Assembly: GCF_000686845.1 (NCBI RefSeq)
Contig: NZ_JMLS01000013.1
Coordinates: 124,001-188,000 of the forward strand
Direction: 5' to 3'
Length of the DNA stretch: 64,000 nucleotides
Origin: Paenibacillus sp. UNC451MF
Lineage (GTDB): Bacteria > Bacillota > Bacilli > Paenibacillales > NBRC-103111
Each line of letters starts with the position of its first letter. The first letter of the stretch is position 1. The position numbers and the translations under genes are program-made. Shown here piece after piece: positions 8,562 to 17,929 of this stretch. Under the pieces are notes generated by a model. That model was not told the origin of the DNA and did no database searches. It saw only the letters and a list, made by a program, of their open reading frames with translations.

Positions 8562-9512
8562 ATGGCACTGCCTGCGACGAAGCCGAGTACCCAAGTATGG
8601 GTACAAAAGCAGACGCTTTGGAAGCGCATTCTCGCTTACCGATATTTGTACATCATGCTGCTGCCAGCGATAGCTTATTACAGCGTCTTTCATTACTATC
8701 CCATGTATGGTGCGCTCATCGCATTCAAGCAGTTCAGCATTACCAAAGGCATTATGGGAAGCCCTTGGGTTGGATTGAAGCATTTTGAGTATTTATTTGG
8801 GCTGGATAAGTTTTGGCAGGTGTTTTGGAACACCATCATCATCAGCCTGTATCGGCTTGTCTTCGGTTTTCCTCTGCCGCTGATTATGGCGGTATTGTTG
8901 AACGAAGCAGGCAGACTGGTTTTTAAAAAGACAGTTCAGACGATCGTATACCTTCCGCATTTTATTTCCTGGGTTATTATGGGCGGATTGCTAATCAGCC
9001 TCCTGTCCACGGATAGCGGTGTCGTCAATAACGTGATTCGTTCATTAGGAGGCGAGCCGGTAGGTTTTTTAACCGACGAAAACTATTTCCGCAGCACCCT
9101 GGTATGGTCGATGATATGGAAGGAATTCGGATGGAACACGATCATTTATATGGCAGCGCTTGCAGGAGTGAATCCACAGCTTTACGAAGCTGCAGTGATG
9201 GACGGGGCGAATCGTTGGAGACGCATTTGGCACATTACGCTGCCTTCCATTCGCAGTACGATTATCATCTTGCTGATTCTCCGTATCGGTGGTTTGATGG
9301 AGGCTGGATTCGAGCAAATCTTTGTCTTGTATCATCCCGGCGTCTATAACTCGGCAGACATCATCGACACCTATGTATACCGCATCGGTTTGACCGAGGG
9401 ACGGTTCAGTATAGCAGCAGCGTTAGGCTTGTTCAAGTCGGCTATTAACTTCGTGCTGCTTGTTACGGCCAATCGGCTTTCCCGCATGATGGGTGAGCAG
9501 GGGATTTACTAG
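8562..9512 (+). CDS. Sugar ABC transporter permease, LplB type
   Basis: 316 residues with six predicted TM helices, starting after GGGGGAGG. The permease coupling loop is visible as EAAVMDGANRWRRIWHITLP near residue 210, the EAA motif of CUT1 importers. It forms the membrane pair with the permease at 9687. No ATPase is encoded nearby; CUT1 systems of this class usually share a genome-wide MsmX-type ATPase. Confidence 0.93.
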   Translation: MALPATKPSTQVWVQKQTLWKRILAYRYLYIMLLPAIAYYSVFHYYPMYGALIAFKQFSITKGIMGSPWVGLKHFEYLFGLDKFWQVFWNTIIISLYRLVFGFPLPLIMAVLLNEAGRLVFKKTVQTIVYLPHFISWVIMGGLLISLLSTDSGVVNNVIRSLGGEPVGFLTDENYFRSTLVWSMIWKEFGWNTIIYMAALAGVNPQLYEAAVMDGANRWRRIWHITLPSIRSTIIILLILRIGGLMEAGFEQIFVLYHPGVYNSADIIDTYVYRIGLTEGRFSIAAALGLFKSAINFVLLVTANRLSRMMGEQGIY

Positions 9513-9556
9513 ACTGAGCAGACCTCTCGCGGGGAGGTTATCAGCAGAGTAGGTAT

Positions 9557-9673
9557 AGCAAATGCTTATGAAGACAGCTTTCCTTCAGAAAGCTCAGCAA
9601 ATGCTTACGAAGACAGCTTTCCTTCAGAAAGCTCAGCAAATGCTTACGAAGACAGCTTTCCTTCAGAAAGCTC
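9557..9673 (+). repeat. Three tandem 39-base repeats, each with a hairpin, between the permease genes
   Basis: Units are 9557-9595, 9596-9634 and 9635-9673. Units 2 and 3 are identical; unit 1 differs at one base (TATG for TACG). Each contains AGCTTTC-CTTCA-GAAAGCT, a 7-bp stem with a 5-base loop. The array ends directly against the AAGGAGG of the next gene. It may stabilise or process the mRNA between the permeases. The perfect units suggest recent slippage expansion. Confidence 0.9.
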
Positions 9674-9686
9674 TAAGGAGGATCAT

Positions 9687-10553
9687 ATGACGCACACCGG
9701 TTTCGGCAGCAAGCTGTTCGACGGGTTGAATTATACACTTTTGACGCTAATTGCGGTCATTACCTTATATCCGTTCTGGGATTCCTTGATCGTGTCGATC
9801 ACGCCCTTGAACGAAAGCATCGCGAGCAGCATTCACTTGTATCCGAAGACAATCACGCTGGAGGCTTATCAATATTTATGGAAGCTGGACCAGCTGTGGA
9901 CCTCATATAAGGTCAGCATTCTCATCACTGTGCTCGGAACGGTCATCAGCATGTTAGCAACGACATTGGCCGCATACGCGCTATCTAAAAAGGATTTGCC
10001 CGGGGGCAGGGTCATCATGTTCGCTATCGTCTTCACGATGATGTTCAGCGGCGGCATTATTCCCAATTATCTTGTAGTGAAGCAGCTCGGGATGCTTAAC
10101 TCCGTCTGGGCGATGATGATTCCAGCGGCGATTCAAACGTATAACCTTATCATTATGCGAAGCTTTTTCGTATCGATTCCGGAGAGCCTGGAGGAGTCGG
10201 CCAAAATAGACGGCTGCAACGATTTCGGCATTTTGATGAGAATTGTCATTCCTTTATCGATGCCTGCGCTGGCCACGATCTCGTTGTTTTATGCGGTATC
10301 CAAATGGAATGAGTTTTTCACGGCGGTCATGTACATTACGAACAAGGACTACTGGCCGCTGCAGCTGTTTCTTCGGTCGATGCTGATCGATAATGAAGCC
10401 TCTTTTCAATCGGGCGGGGACAGTCCCTTCTTGCTAGGTCAATCGATAAAAATGGCAACGATCATGATCTCCACCATACCGGTGATGATGATATATCCGT
10501 TTTTTCAACGATATTTCGTTCAAGGCGTCACGCTAGGTGCAGTTAAAGAATAG
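9687..10553 (+). CDS. Sugar ABC transporter permease, YtcP/LplC type
   Basis: 288 residues with six TM helices. The coupling loop EESAKIDGCNDFGILMRIVIP is near residue 172. ATG follows TAAGGAGGATCAT. It pairs with the LplB-type permease and ends 57 bases before the binding lipoprotein. The order permease, permease, binding protein is standard for this family. Confidence 0.93.
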   Translation: MTHTGFGSKLFDGLNYTLLTLIAVITLYPFWDSLIVSITPLNESIASSIHLYPKTITLEAYQYLWKLDQLWTSYKVSILITVLGTVISMLATTLAAYALSKKDLPGGRVIMFAIVFTMMFSGGIIPNYLVVKQLGMLNSVWAMMIPAAIQTYNLIIMRSFFVSIPESLEESAKIDGCNDFGILMRIVIPLSMPALATISLFYAVSKWNEFFTAVMYITNKDYWPLQLFLRSMLIDNEASFQSGGDSPFLLGQSIKMATIMISTIPVMMIYPFFQRYFVQGVTLGAVKE

Positions 10554-10610
10554 AGGCTCTTAAGTAACGAAAGCATTCAATGAAGTTCTAAATAAGGGGA
10601 GGACAAAGAT

Positions 10611-12143
10611 ATGAACGTTTGGAAAAAAGGGATGCTTCTCGCGCTTTCGGCTGCGCTTCCGCTTTCGGCGGTGGCATGCAGCAGTGGGAATACGGAAACG
10701 AAGGCAGGTGGCGACAATAGCAGCGGCGATAAACCGACGAAGATCGTGTTCCTGACGACAGGTGACAATGCGGCGATGGGAATCAAGCCGGGAGACCGAA
10801 TCGTTGCCGAGATCAACAAACGGTTGAACATCGATTTGGAGGTCAAGTTTGTTCCCGAGAACGGCTATGAAAAAATTAACGTGGCCATGGCAACAGGGGA
10901 TTTGCCTGACGTAGTCACGATTAATTATCCTTCTCCTTCCTTGAATCAATGGATCGACGAGGGGCTGCTGCTTCCGCTTAACGATTATTTATCCGTGATG
11001 CCGACGGTGAAGGATAAGCTGGAGAAGAACCTGAAATGGACCGCCGTAAACGGTAAGTATTACGGTTATCCATTCATTGAAGAGCGGGCCAATGCAACGA
11101 TGGCATTTCGTGCCGATTGGTTGAATACCCTGGGAATTAAACCGCCTCAGACATTGGATGAGTTTTATCAGGCGTTGAAGGATGTTACAACCAAAGATCC
11201 GGACAAAAACGGCAAGAACGACACGTACGGCTTGACCGCTCAAAAAAATACCGGCTTTAACACATCGTTTAACTTTGTATTTTATGCCTACGGTATGCCG
11301 CATGGCGATTGGGTTCTCGATAGCAGCGGCAAGGTGGCTCCGATCTTTGAGCATCCAGCGTTTAAGCAGGGGGTTCAATACTTGAGAAAGCTTTGGGATG
11401 AGAAGCTGATCGATCCGGAGTTTTTACTTAATGACGCACAGCAGCGTGAACAAAAGTTTTACCAAGGAAAAGTCGGGTTCATGGCCGCTCCTTTATTCCG
11501 TCATGTCAGCCGTCTTGAAACAAGCCTGCAGAAGATCAATCCGGAAGGAAAGCTGGGTTATTCGTCACCTCCAGCGGGTCCAGACGGTAAACGTGGCATG
11601 AATAGCGCACCCAAGAACGGTTTGTTCACAGCGGTAACGAAAAATGCCAAAAATCCCGAAAAGGCAGCTAAATTCATCGAGTTCATGCTGTCCAAGGAAG
11701 GCCGCAGCTTACTTGAGCTAGGCATTGAAGGAGTGCATTATACAAAGCAAGGCGATAAAATGGTATATAACGAGGAAGAGCGGGCTAAAGACGGATTTGC
11801 TTCCAACGGCTGGTCGCATCCTTTGGCCTGGGGCAGCGTAGTGTGGCCTTTGACGGAAAATTACTTGCCGCAAACGGAACCGCAAGCTGACCGTGCGAAA
11901 GAGTCCGTTGATATTGCTACCAAAAATATGGTGCCTAATCTGATCAATACGACGACACCGGAGGAAGTAGAAATGAGCGGCGTACTGGGTGAACTGATGA
12001 ACCAGTACTATCTTGAAATGATTACCGGCAAGCGGGAAATCGATTCGGGTATAGACGAGCTATCCAAGAAGTGGAGAGATCAGGGCGGCAGCAAAGTATT
12101 GGATGCCGTTAACAAAGCATACCAAGCGCAAGGCAAAAAATAG
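10611..12143 (+). CDS. Extracellular solute-binding lipoprotein for an oligosaccharide
   Basis: 510 residues. The signal peptide ends in a lipobox (LSAVAC, Cys at about 23), followed by a Ser/Gly/Asn-rich linker, so the mature protein is tethered outside the membrane. The family 1 binding-protein fold is clear (DLPDVVTI, then GYPFIEERANATMAFRADWL). The length and partner permeases place it with LplA-type binding proteins. The ligand is not readable from sequence; the sulfatase and GH88 genes nearby point to a sulfated uronate-containing oligosaccharide. Confidence 0.92.
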   Translation: MNVWKKGMLLALSAALPLSAVACSSGNTETKAGGDNSSGDKPTKIVFLTTGDNAAMGIKPGDRIVAEINKRLNIDLEVKFVPENGYEKINVAMATGDLPDVVTINYPSPSLNQWIDEGLLLPLNDYLSVMPTVKDKLEKNLKWTAVNGKYYGYPFIEERANATMAFRADWLNTLGIKPPQTLDEFYQALKDVTTKDPDKNGKNDTYGLTAQKNTGFNTSFNFVFYAYGMPHGDWVLDSSGKVAPIFEHPAFKQGVQYLRKLWDEKLIDPEFLLNDAQQREQKFYQGKVGFMAAPLFRHVSRLETSLQKINPEGKLGYSSPPAGPDGKRGMNSAPKNGLFTAVTKNAKNPEKAAKFIEFMLSKEGRSLLELGIEGVHYTKQGDKMVYNEEERAKDGFASNGWSHPLAWGSVVWPLTENYLPQTEPQADRAKESVDIATKNMVPNLINTTTPEEVEMSGVLGELMNQYYLEMITGKREIDSGIDELSKKWRDQGGSKVLDAVNKAYQAQGKK

Positions 12144-12150
12144 CAAGACG

Positions 12151-12180
12151 ACAGAGGGATGTTGGAAAACAGCCCTCTGT
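12151..12180 (+). terminator. Partial terminator or mRNA-end hairpin after the binding protein
   Basis: ACAGAGGG (12151-12158) pairs exactly with CCCTCTGT (12173-12180), followed by ATCTATTTTGG. The T run is weak, so readthrough into the sulfatase is plausible. Such hairpins often raise binding-protein expression over that of neighbours. Confidence 0.55.
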
Positions 12181-12212
12181 ATCTATTTTGGATTACAAAG
12201 GAGTGTTCCCTC

Positions 12213-13619
12213 ATGGATCAATCGACTCAAGCAAGAAGTGGTCAGCCGAATATCGTGTTCATTCTCACGGACGACCAAGGCCCTTGGGCTTTAGGCTGTG
12301 CAGGCAATTCCGAAATTAAGACGCCGCATCTAGATCGCCTTGCGGCAAGTGGTATGCGGTTCTCTAATTTTTTCTGTACGTCTCCGGTTTGCTCGCCTGC
12401 TCGAGCATCACTTCTCACAGGCCGCATTCCTTCGCAGCATGGCGTCCATGATTGGATTCGAGGAGGCAATGTTGGGGAGCGGACCATTCAATATTTGGAG
12501 GGCCAGACAGGCTACACGGAAATATTGGCTGAGAACGGCTACGTCTGCGGATTAAGCGGCAAATGGCATCTAGGGGACAGTATCGTTCCACAGAAAGGAT
12601 TTACCCACTGGTACGTTCACCAGACCGGGGGCAGCGCATACTACGATGCCCCTATGATCAGGGACGGTGTATGCATCGAAGAGCCGGGATATTTGACGGA
12701 TGTCATTACCGAGGATGCGCTGCAGTTTCTTGAAGAGAGGGACGGAAGCAGTCCTTTTTATTTGAGCGTACATTACACGGCGCCACACAGTCCTTGGATC
12801 GACAGTCATCCGAAGGAATATCTGGATTTATACGAGGACTGCGCATTTGAGAGCTGTCCTCAGGAGCCCAAGCATCCATGGTCAATTAAAACCGCCCCAT
12901 GGTCGGATGATCAAACCGAAAACTTGAAAGGCTATTTTGCAGCTGTAACGGCCATGGACCACAATGTAGGGCGTATTATCGACAAGCTGGACCAGCTGGG
13001 CCTACGCGAGCAGACGTTGATTTGCTTCATGAGCGATAACGGATTCAACTGCGGCCATCACGGCATCTGGGGCAAGGGGAATGGCACATTCCCGCAAAAC
13101 ATGTTTGATACGTCGGTCAAAGTTCCGGCTATTTTCAGTCAGCCTGGGCGTATACCGCAAGGTAAGGTTTGTGACGAGCTTGTCAGCGGCTATGATTTCA
13201 TGCCGACTTTGCTGGCGTATGTTGGCCTTGATCATCCGGAAGCCGCAGGCCTGCCGGGCAGCAGCTTTTTACCGTCACTGCTTGGGGAAGAAGGAGCCGG
13301 GCGCGAGGATGTCGTCATTTTCGACGAATACGGGCCTGTACGTATGATTCGGACTCGGGAGTGGAAATATGTCCACCGGTACCCCTACGGACCGCATGAG
13401 CTGTACAATCTGACGAATGATCCCGACGAGCGGATCAATCTTATCGACGCGCCGGAAGCACAGGAGCAGCGCACTGCGATGAAGGCGAGGCTGGAACAGT
13501 GGTTCCTCCGCTATGTAGATCCAGGAAGAGATGGTACGAAGGAAGGGGTTACCGGCTTCGGACAGCTGGAGCTTGCCGGACCTGCAGGAGAGGGACGGGT
13601 CACTTACCAAGAGGGGTAA
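12213..13619 (+). CDS. Type I sulfatase
   Basis: Removes sulfate esters from a substrate, probably sugar. 468 residues from ATG 12213, preceded by AAAGGAG; an upstream in-frame TTG has no ribosome binding site. Metal ligands are the early DD (residues 20-21) and MSDNG. The formylglycine site is C60 in CSPARASLLTG (CxPxR). No signal peptide is seen, so it should act in the cytoplasm on imported fragments. Cys-type sulfatases need a maturase (anSME or FGE) to convert the cysteine; none lies in the window. It shares the direction of the transporter genes. Confidence 0.93.
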   Translation: MDQSTQARSGQPNIVFILTDDQGPWALGCAGNSEIKTPHLDRLAASGMRFSNFFCTSPVCSPARASLLTGRIPSQHGVHDWIRGGNVGERTIQYLEGQTGYTEILAENGYVCGLSGKWHLGDSIVPQKGFTHWYVHQTGGSAYYDAPMIRDGVCIEEPGYLTDVITEDALQFLEERDGSSPFYLSVHYTAPHSPWIDSHPKEYLDLYEDCAFESCPQEPKHPWSIKTAPWSDDQTENLKGYFAAVTAMDHNVGRIIDKLDQLGLREQTLICFMSDNGFNCGHHGIWGKGNGTFPQNMFDTSVKVPAIFSQPGRIPQGKVCDELVSGYDFMPTLLAYVGLDHPEAAGLPGSSFLPSLLGEEGAGREDVVIFDEYGPVRMIRTREWKYVHRYPYGPHELYNLTNDPDERINLIDAPEAQEQRTAMKARLEQWFLRYVDPGRDGTKEGVTGFGQLELAGPAGEGRVTYQEG

Positions 13620-13780
13620 TGGCTTACCGAATTTGCAGTCTAAGTAAGGGTGTGCGTGGGCAGACAGGTCCCCGTGTATTTGCAAACCGGAAAAAATAAG
13701 TGTAATCAGCTGCACCATCGGGTAAATTAGAAGTAAGCTTAGATCGAATGGAAGGCTGAAAGCTGAAGGAGGACCTGTCG

Positions 13781-14023
13781 ATGGATGCAAAAGAATGGGA
13801 AGAGCAGCTCGCGCGCAAGCTGACTGAAGGAGAAATGGATGCCGAGGATACGGAAGAAGCGGCCCGCAAGCGGCTGCCGATAAAGACGGAGATCCGGATA
13901 CAGGCACAGATTGATCCTGTGGTACAAGAAACCAAGCTGTATCGTCAGATGGCGGACGAAGTCGATGGCCGATATGACCGGTGGGCAAAGGAAGAAACAG
14001 CGGACAATAACAACAAAGAGTAA
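13781..14023 (+). CDS. Small charged protein of unknown function
   Basis: 80 residues, rich in Glu, Asp, Lys and Arg, probably helical, with no membrane segment. The start is supported by AAGGAGG eight bases before ATG 13781, and a terminator follows directly. No family is recognised. The 160 bases before it hold nothing else I can identify. Confidence 0.65.
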   Translation: MDAKEWEEQLARKLTEGEMDAEDTEEAARKRLPIKTEIRIQAQIDPVVQETKLYRQMADEVDGRYDRWAKEETADNNNKE

Positions 14024-14040
14024 AAGTCTTTGAAGAATAA

Positions 14041-14081
14041 AAGGCTAGCATCGTAGAAACACGGTGCTGGCTTATTTTTTT
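14041..14081 (+). terminator. Terminator after the small charged protein
   Basis: CTAGCATCG pairs with CGGTGCTGG (three G-U), then TTATTTTTTT. Confidence 0.75.
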
Positions 14082-14208
14082 GTCATTTTTAATTTTTTTT
14101 GGATAAGATTGTTTGGTTTTAGGCTGCTGCATCGCAGACATGCAAGCAGAGCCCTGGTTCCGGGCAGTTGATCTGCCGTCAACCGGGGCTTCTGAGATTT
14201 ATGGAGAT

Positions 14209-15078
14209 TTAGTCGAAGGAACGCTTGTAGCGATAAGGGCTTAAGCCCACATGCTTTTTAAATAGCTGGCAAAAATAAGGGAAATTGCTTAACCCGATCG
14301 ATTGACCGACCTCTTGGACGGTCAAATCGCTTGTTTTCAGCAGCCAGCAAGCTTGACGGATGCGCCGGGCCGTCAAGTATTCCGTAATGCTGGTACCGGC
14401 TGTTTGACGAAACACGGCGGAGATATGATTCGGCGACAAGTGAACGGCTTTGGCCAAGTTTTCCAAATGGAATTCCTCCATGTAGTGGTCTTCGATCCAC
14501 TCCATAACCTGCTCCGCACTGGTCGATTTGGTTCTGACGGGCCTCGCTGCTTCTTCGGGATTCCAATATCCTTTCAGTTCATGCAGCAGCGATACAAGGA
14601 ACAGCATTTGTTCTTCCAGCAGCTCCTCCGCTGATGCTTTCTCGATCCGTTTGCGGTACAAATGGAGCAGCTGAACCATCTGCTGCTGAGGCAGCTCAGA
14701 GAACACCTGATAGGCAATGGGGTCCTTCCACAGCCAACGAAAGAACGATTGTAACGACGAGAATGGAGCAAGATAGCGATCAAGCTCTGTCGGTTCAAAT
14801 ACGAACAACGAACGAATATATGGCGTTGCTTCGCTGATCTTCATTTGAATGCGGTGCAGCTGAAACGGACGGAAGTAGACGAGACTGCCAGGAGCAAGCC
14901 TCATGATCTGTTGATTCACAATGACACTGCCGTGTCCTTCATGCACATATAAGAGCTCCATCCCTTGATGAGCATGGAAAATTTCAACGAATTCGTGAGT
15001 GCGATCTAAGGTAAAAGAAAGCTTAACCGGATGTCGATTCAGGTTCATATAGTTCATTATTTTCATCGGTTCTGTCAC
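14209..15078 (-). CDS. AraC-family regulator with cupin sensor
   Basis: 289 residues. The N-terminal cupin pattern is HAHQGMELLYVHEGHG, with GSLVYFRPFQLH as the second half. The C-terminal AraC domain has FHLENLAKAVHLSPNHISAVF and ends LSPYRYKRSFD. It is divergent from the GH2 gene across 270-280 bases and is the best candidate for its regulator. A hairpin with arms AGCCCTGGTT/AACCGGGGCT lies at about 14154-14193, just past its stop. Confidence 0.9.
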   Translation of the reverse strand: MTEPMKIMNYMNLNRHPVKLSFTLDRTHEFVEIFHAHQGMELLYVHEGHGSVIVNQQIMRLAPGSLVYFRPFQLHRIQMKISEATPYIRSLFVFEPTELDRYLAPFSSLQSFFRWLWKDPIAYQVFSELPQQQMVQLLHLYRKRIEKASAEELLEEQMLFLVSLLHELKGYWNPEEAARPVRTKSTSAEQVMEWIEDHYMEEFHLENLAKAVHLSPNHISAVFRQTAGTSITEYLTARRIRQACWLLKTSDLTVQEVGQSIGLSNFPYFCQLFKKHVGLSPYRYKRSFD

Positions 15079-15356
15079 CTCGGTCGGTTAACCGTAATAT
15101 AACAACATTTTATCATAAACACACCAAACATTGGACGAGCATTTTTTGTTAAGCTTATTTTATAAATTAATAGGAATGACGATCCCTCATTTAACTGAGG
15201 GTGAACTGTCATCTTTTGGCGATTTCGCTGCTTTGCTTGCCCAACTGTTTGGCTGCAGGATTGCACGAAAAACGCTAGCTAAGAAAGACCTCGGCAAGAG
15301 GCTCTTCCGACTTACACAGCATGTGAAACTACTATGACCAACGGAGTGTGAATAGA

Positions 15357-17834
15357 TTGATCAAGCGCAGATTAATTGAGCAATGGGAACATCACCGTGG
15401 AAGTCTGGGCGGACCTTGGGAAGTATGGCGCCAAGACAAACTGCAAAATCATTACAATGTGCCGTGGCATGGAGTAGAGCTGCCGCATTCGTATAACGGC
15501 TTGGACGTATTGGATCCTGACGGCAAATATTATCAAGGGCAGGGCTGGTACCGCAACAAGCTGGAAGTGAACAACCCTTATCCTCAAGGGAGAACACTGC
15601 TTCACTTTGAAGGAGCGGGTCAGCGTACGGATGTGTACGTTTACACTAATAAAGTAGGCTCCCATTTGGGCGGCTATGACGAATTTACAGTGGATATTAC
15701 AGAAGCTGTTGCACAAGCTCGTGAAATCGAGCGCTACAATGGACTGATTCCGGTAGCCGTCGCTTGCGACAACAGCCGCGAATTGGAGACGATTCCGTCC
15801 GATGCGAGTGACTTTAACCTGTACGGTGGGATTTATCGGTATTTGAATCTGGTTTACGTGCCAGCTGTTTCTTTGGAACGAGTGCATGTAGAGCCGCAGC
15901 TGTCACAGGATCATGGAAGCTGCCGCGTAGCGGTTCGCGCTGCTCTGTATAATCCTCAAAGCCTGCAAGAGGATGTTACCTTGAAGGTCAGCATCAAAAA
16001 TCGCGAAGGTCAAGAGCTGGCGCAATTCCAGCTTCGTGAGAAGCCATGGACGGGAATGAAGGAGCTTGCCGTAACCCAACTGGCGAACCCGACGCTTTGG
16101 ACGACAGACGAGCCTTACTTGTACAGCTGCACGGTTGAATTGGAAAGTGCATACGGCCGTACGGAACAAGTCGAGCGCTTCGGAGCGCGCAGCTTCGAAT
16201 TCGTGAAGAGCGGACCGTTCAAGTTGAACGGCGAGCGTTTGCTTCTGCGCGGTACGCATCGTCATGAGGATCACGCGGGCGTAGGTCCGGCAATGACGGA
16301 AGAGATGATTCGTACAGAGATGCACCTGATCAAGGACATGGGAGCGAATTTCATTCGTCTCGGTCACTATCAGCAATCCCGCATCGTCCTCGAGTTGTGC
16401 GACGAGCTTGGAATTTTGGTATGGGAAGAAATTCCTTGGTGCCGTGGAGGACTTGGTGGAGAGCAGTATCGCCAGCAATGCCGTGATATGCTGACTGCCA
16501 TGATCGAGCAGCATTACAACCATCCTTCGGTTATCCTATGGGGACTCGGCAACGAGAACGACTGGGAGTGCGACTTCGATTACTTCGATCAAGAGGAAAT
16601 CCGCAAGTTCATGAAGGAGCTTCATGACTTGTCACACAAGCTGGATCCAAGCCGTTTGACGGCCATCCGCCGCTGCGAGTTTTGTAAAGATATTATCGAC
16701 GTGTACTCGCCTTCGATTTGGGCAGGCTGGTACCGCGGTATTTACACGGACTATGAAGATAGCTCCCGTCAAGCGTTTGAGAATGTTGACTCCTTCTTCC
16801 ATATGGAGTGGGGCGCGGATAACCTGGCAACCCGTCATGTGGAGAAAACGTACACAGGCTTTGAGTTCATCAAGGGCGGCGATGGAGATACTGACGAGCG
16901 TGATGGTGATTACCTGCTAACTGGCGGTGAGCCGCGCGTATCCCGTGACGGAGACTGGTCGGAGACGTACTTCTGCGAAATGATCGACTGGTATTTGAAG
17001 TCCCAGGAGAAGATGGAGTGGCTGACAGGCGCAGCGCAATGGGCGTTCAAAGATTTTGCAACGCCGGTTCGTCCGGATTCGCCGATTCCTTACTTGAACA
17101 TGAAAGGGATCATCGAACGCGACTTTACAAAAAAAGAAGCCTACTACGTCTATCAATCGTACTGGACAAGCAAGCCGATGGCACGCATTTATGGTCACAC
17201 GATGCCGGTACGTTGGGGAGCGGCGGATGAGCTGAAAAGCATCAAAGTATACTCCAACTGTACGGAAGCGGAGCTGTTCCTAAACGGAGTAAGTCTTGGA
17301 GTGAAGCAGCGCGATTCGCAAAACTTCCCTGCAGCAGGCTTGCGTTGGGATACGGTGCTTAAGCCTGGTATGAACCAGGTGAAAGTAGTAGCGACCAAAG
17401 ATGGCGTTACCGTAACCGACGAGCTGTCGTTTGAATATCAAACGGAGGCTTGGGGCCAACCTGTTGAACTGAAGCTGAACGCTCAGAAGCAGCAAGACGG
17501 CAACATTCTCGTTGAAGCGGTAGCTTATGACGCTAATGGCGTCCGCTGCCTCGATGCATTGAACTTCGTTCGCTTCGGCTTAACCGGCGACGGCAAGCTG
17601 ATCGACCGTCAAGGTACGGTGCGCGGCTCCAGCTTGATTCAGCTGACGAACGGACGCGCACGCATTGTGTTTGATCCTGTTGGTGCAGCAGCTGCAAGCG
17701 TACCGGTTACTGGTTTCGTTTCGGCAGGAGGCCCCGCTGCGGCTATTGCGGCGAACGGAACGGCAACACGCGAACCGGTTTCTATAGTAAGTGTAGCAAG
17801 CGCCGGCTTACCAACTGTATTTTTAACGGTCTAG
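15357..17834 (+). CDS. Glycoside hydrolase family 2 enzyme (beta-galactosidase/glucuronidase type)
   Basis: About 825 residues. The N-terminal sugar-binding domain is followed by an Ig-like domain and the TIM barrel. The acid/base glutamate is in WGLGNENDWE (about residue 397) and the nucleophile in FFHMEWG (about 481). A C-terminal DUF4982-like Ig domain (SIKVYSNCTEAELFLNG) follows. No signal peptide, so cytoplasmic. The start is uncertain: TTG 15357 has GGAG ten bases upstream; GTG 15348 touches it. Next to GH88 and a sulfatase, it probably trims imported oligosaccharides. The exact sugar is unknown. Confidence 0.9.
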   Translation: MIKRRLIEQWEHHRGSLGGPWEVWRQDKLQNHYNVPWHGVELPHSYNGLDVLDPDGKYYQGQGWYRNKLEVNNPYPQGRTLLHFEGAGQRTDVYVYTNKVGSHLGGYDEFTVDITEAVAQAREIERYNGLIPVAVACDNSRELETIPSDASDFNLYGGIYRYLNLVYVPAVSLERVHVEPQLSQDHGSCRVAVRAALYNPQSLQEDVTLKVSIKNREGQELAQFQLREKPWTGMKELAVTQLANPTLWTTDEPYLYSCTVELESAYGRTEQVERFGARSFEFVKSGPFKLNGERLLLRGTHRHEDHAGVGPAMTEEMIRTEMHLIKDMGANFIRLGHYQQSRIVLELCDELGILVWEEIPWCRGGLGGEQYRQQCRDMLTAMIEQHYNHPSVILWGLGNENDWECDFDYFDQEEIRKFMKELHDLSHKLDPSRLTAIRRCEFCKDIIDVYSPSIWAGWYRGIYTDYEDSSRQAFENVDSFFHMEWGADNLATRHVEKTYTGFEFIKGGDGDTDERDGDYLLTGGEPRVSRDGDWSETYFCEMIDWYLKSQEKMEWLTGAAQWAFKDFATPVRPDSPIPYLNMKGIIERDFTKKEAYYVYQSYWTSKPMARIYGHTMPVRWGAADELKSIKVYSNCTEAELFLNGVSLGVKQRDSQNFPAAGLRWDTVLKPGMNQVKVVATKDGVTVTDELSFEYQTEAWGQPVELKLNAQKQQDGNILVEAVAYDANGVRCLDALNFVRFGLTGDGKLIDRQGTVRGSSLIQLTNGRARIVFDPVGAAAASVPVTGFVSAGGPAAAIAANGTATREPVSIVSVASAGLPTVFLTV

Positions 17835-17929
17835 AAGGCAGGACAGAGCCAGGGATGTGCAGGAGCACAACCTGTCTCCTGTCAGCCCCTTAGAATAGAA
17901 GCAGTCCAATCTAAAGGAGGAAAAATAAA

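Noticed and set aside
9557-9673. Tandem repeats considered as a small CRISPR array
   Set aside because: The units touch each other with no spacers, and no cas genes are present.
15176-15337. A 53-codon plus-strand frame between the AraC and GH2 genes
   Set aside because: AGGA touches its ATG, leaving no spacing, and the region is a divergent promoter with a CCCTCA/TGAGGG hairpin; it is more likely regulatory DNA.
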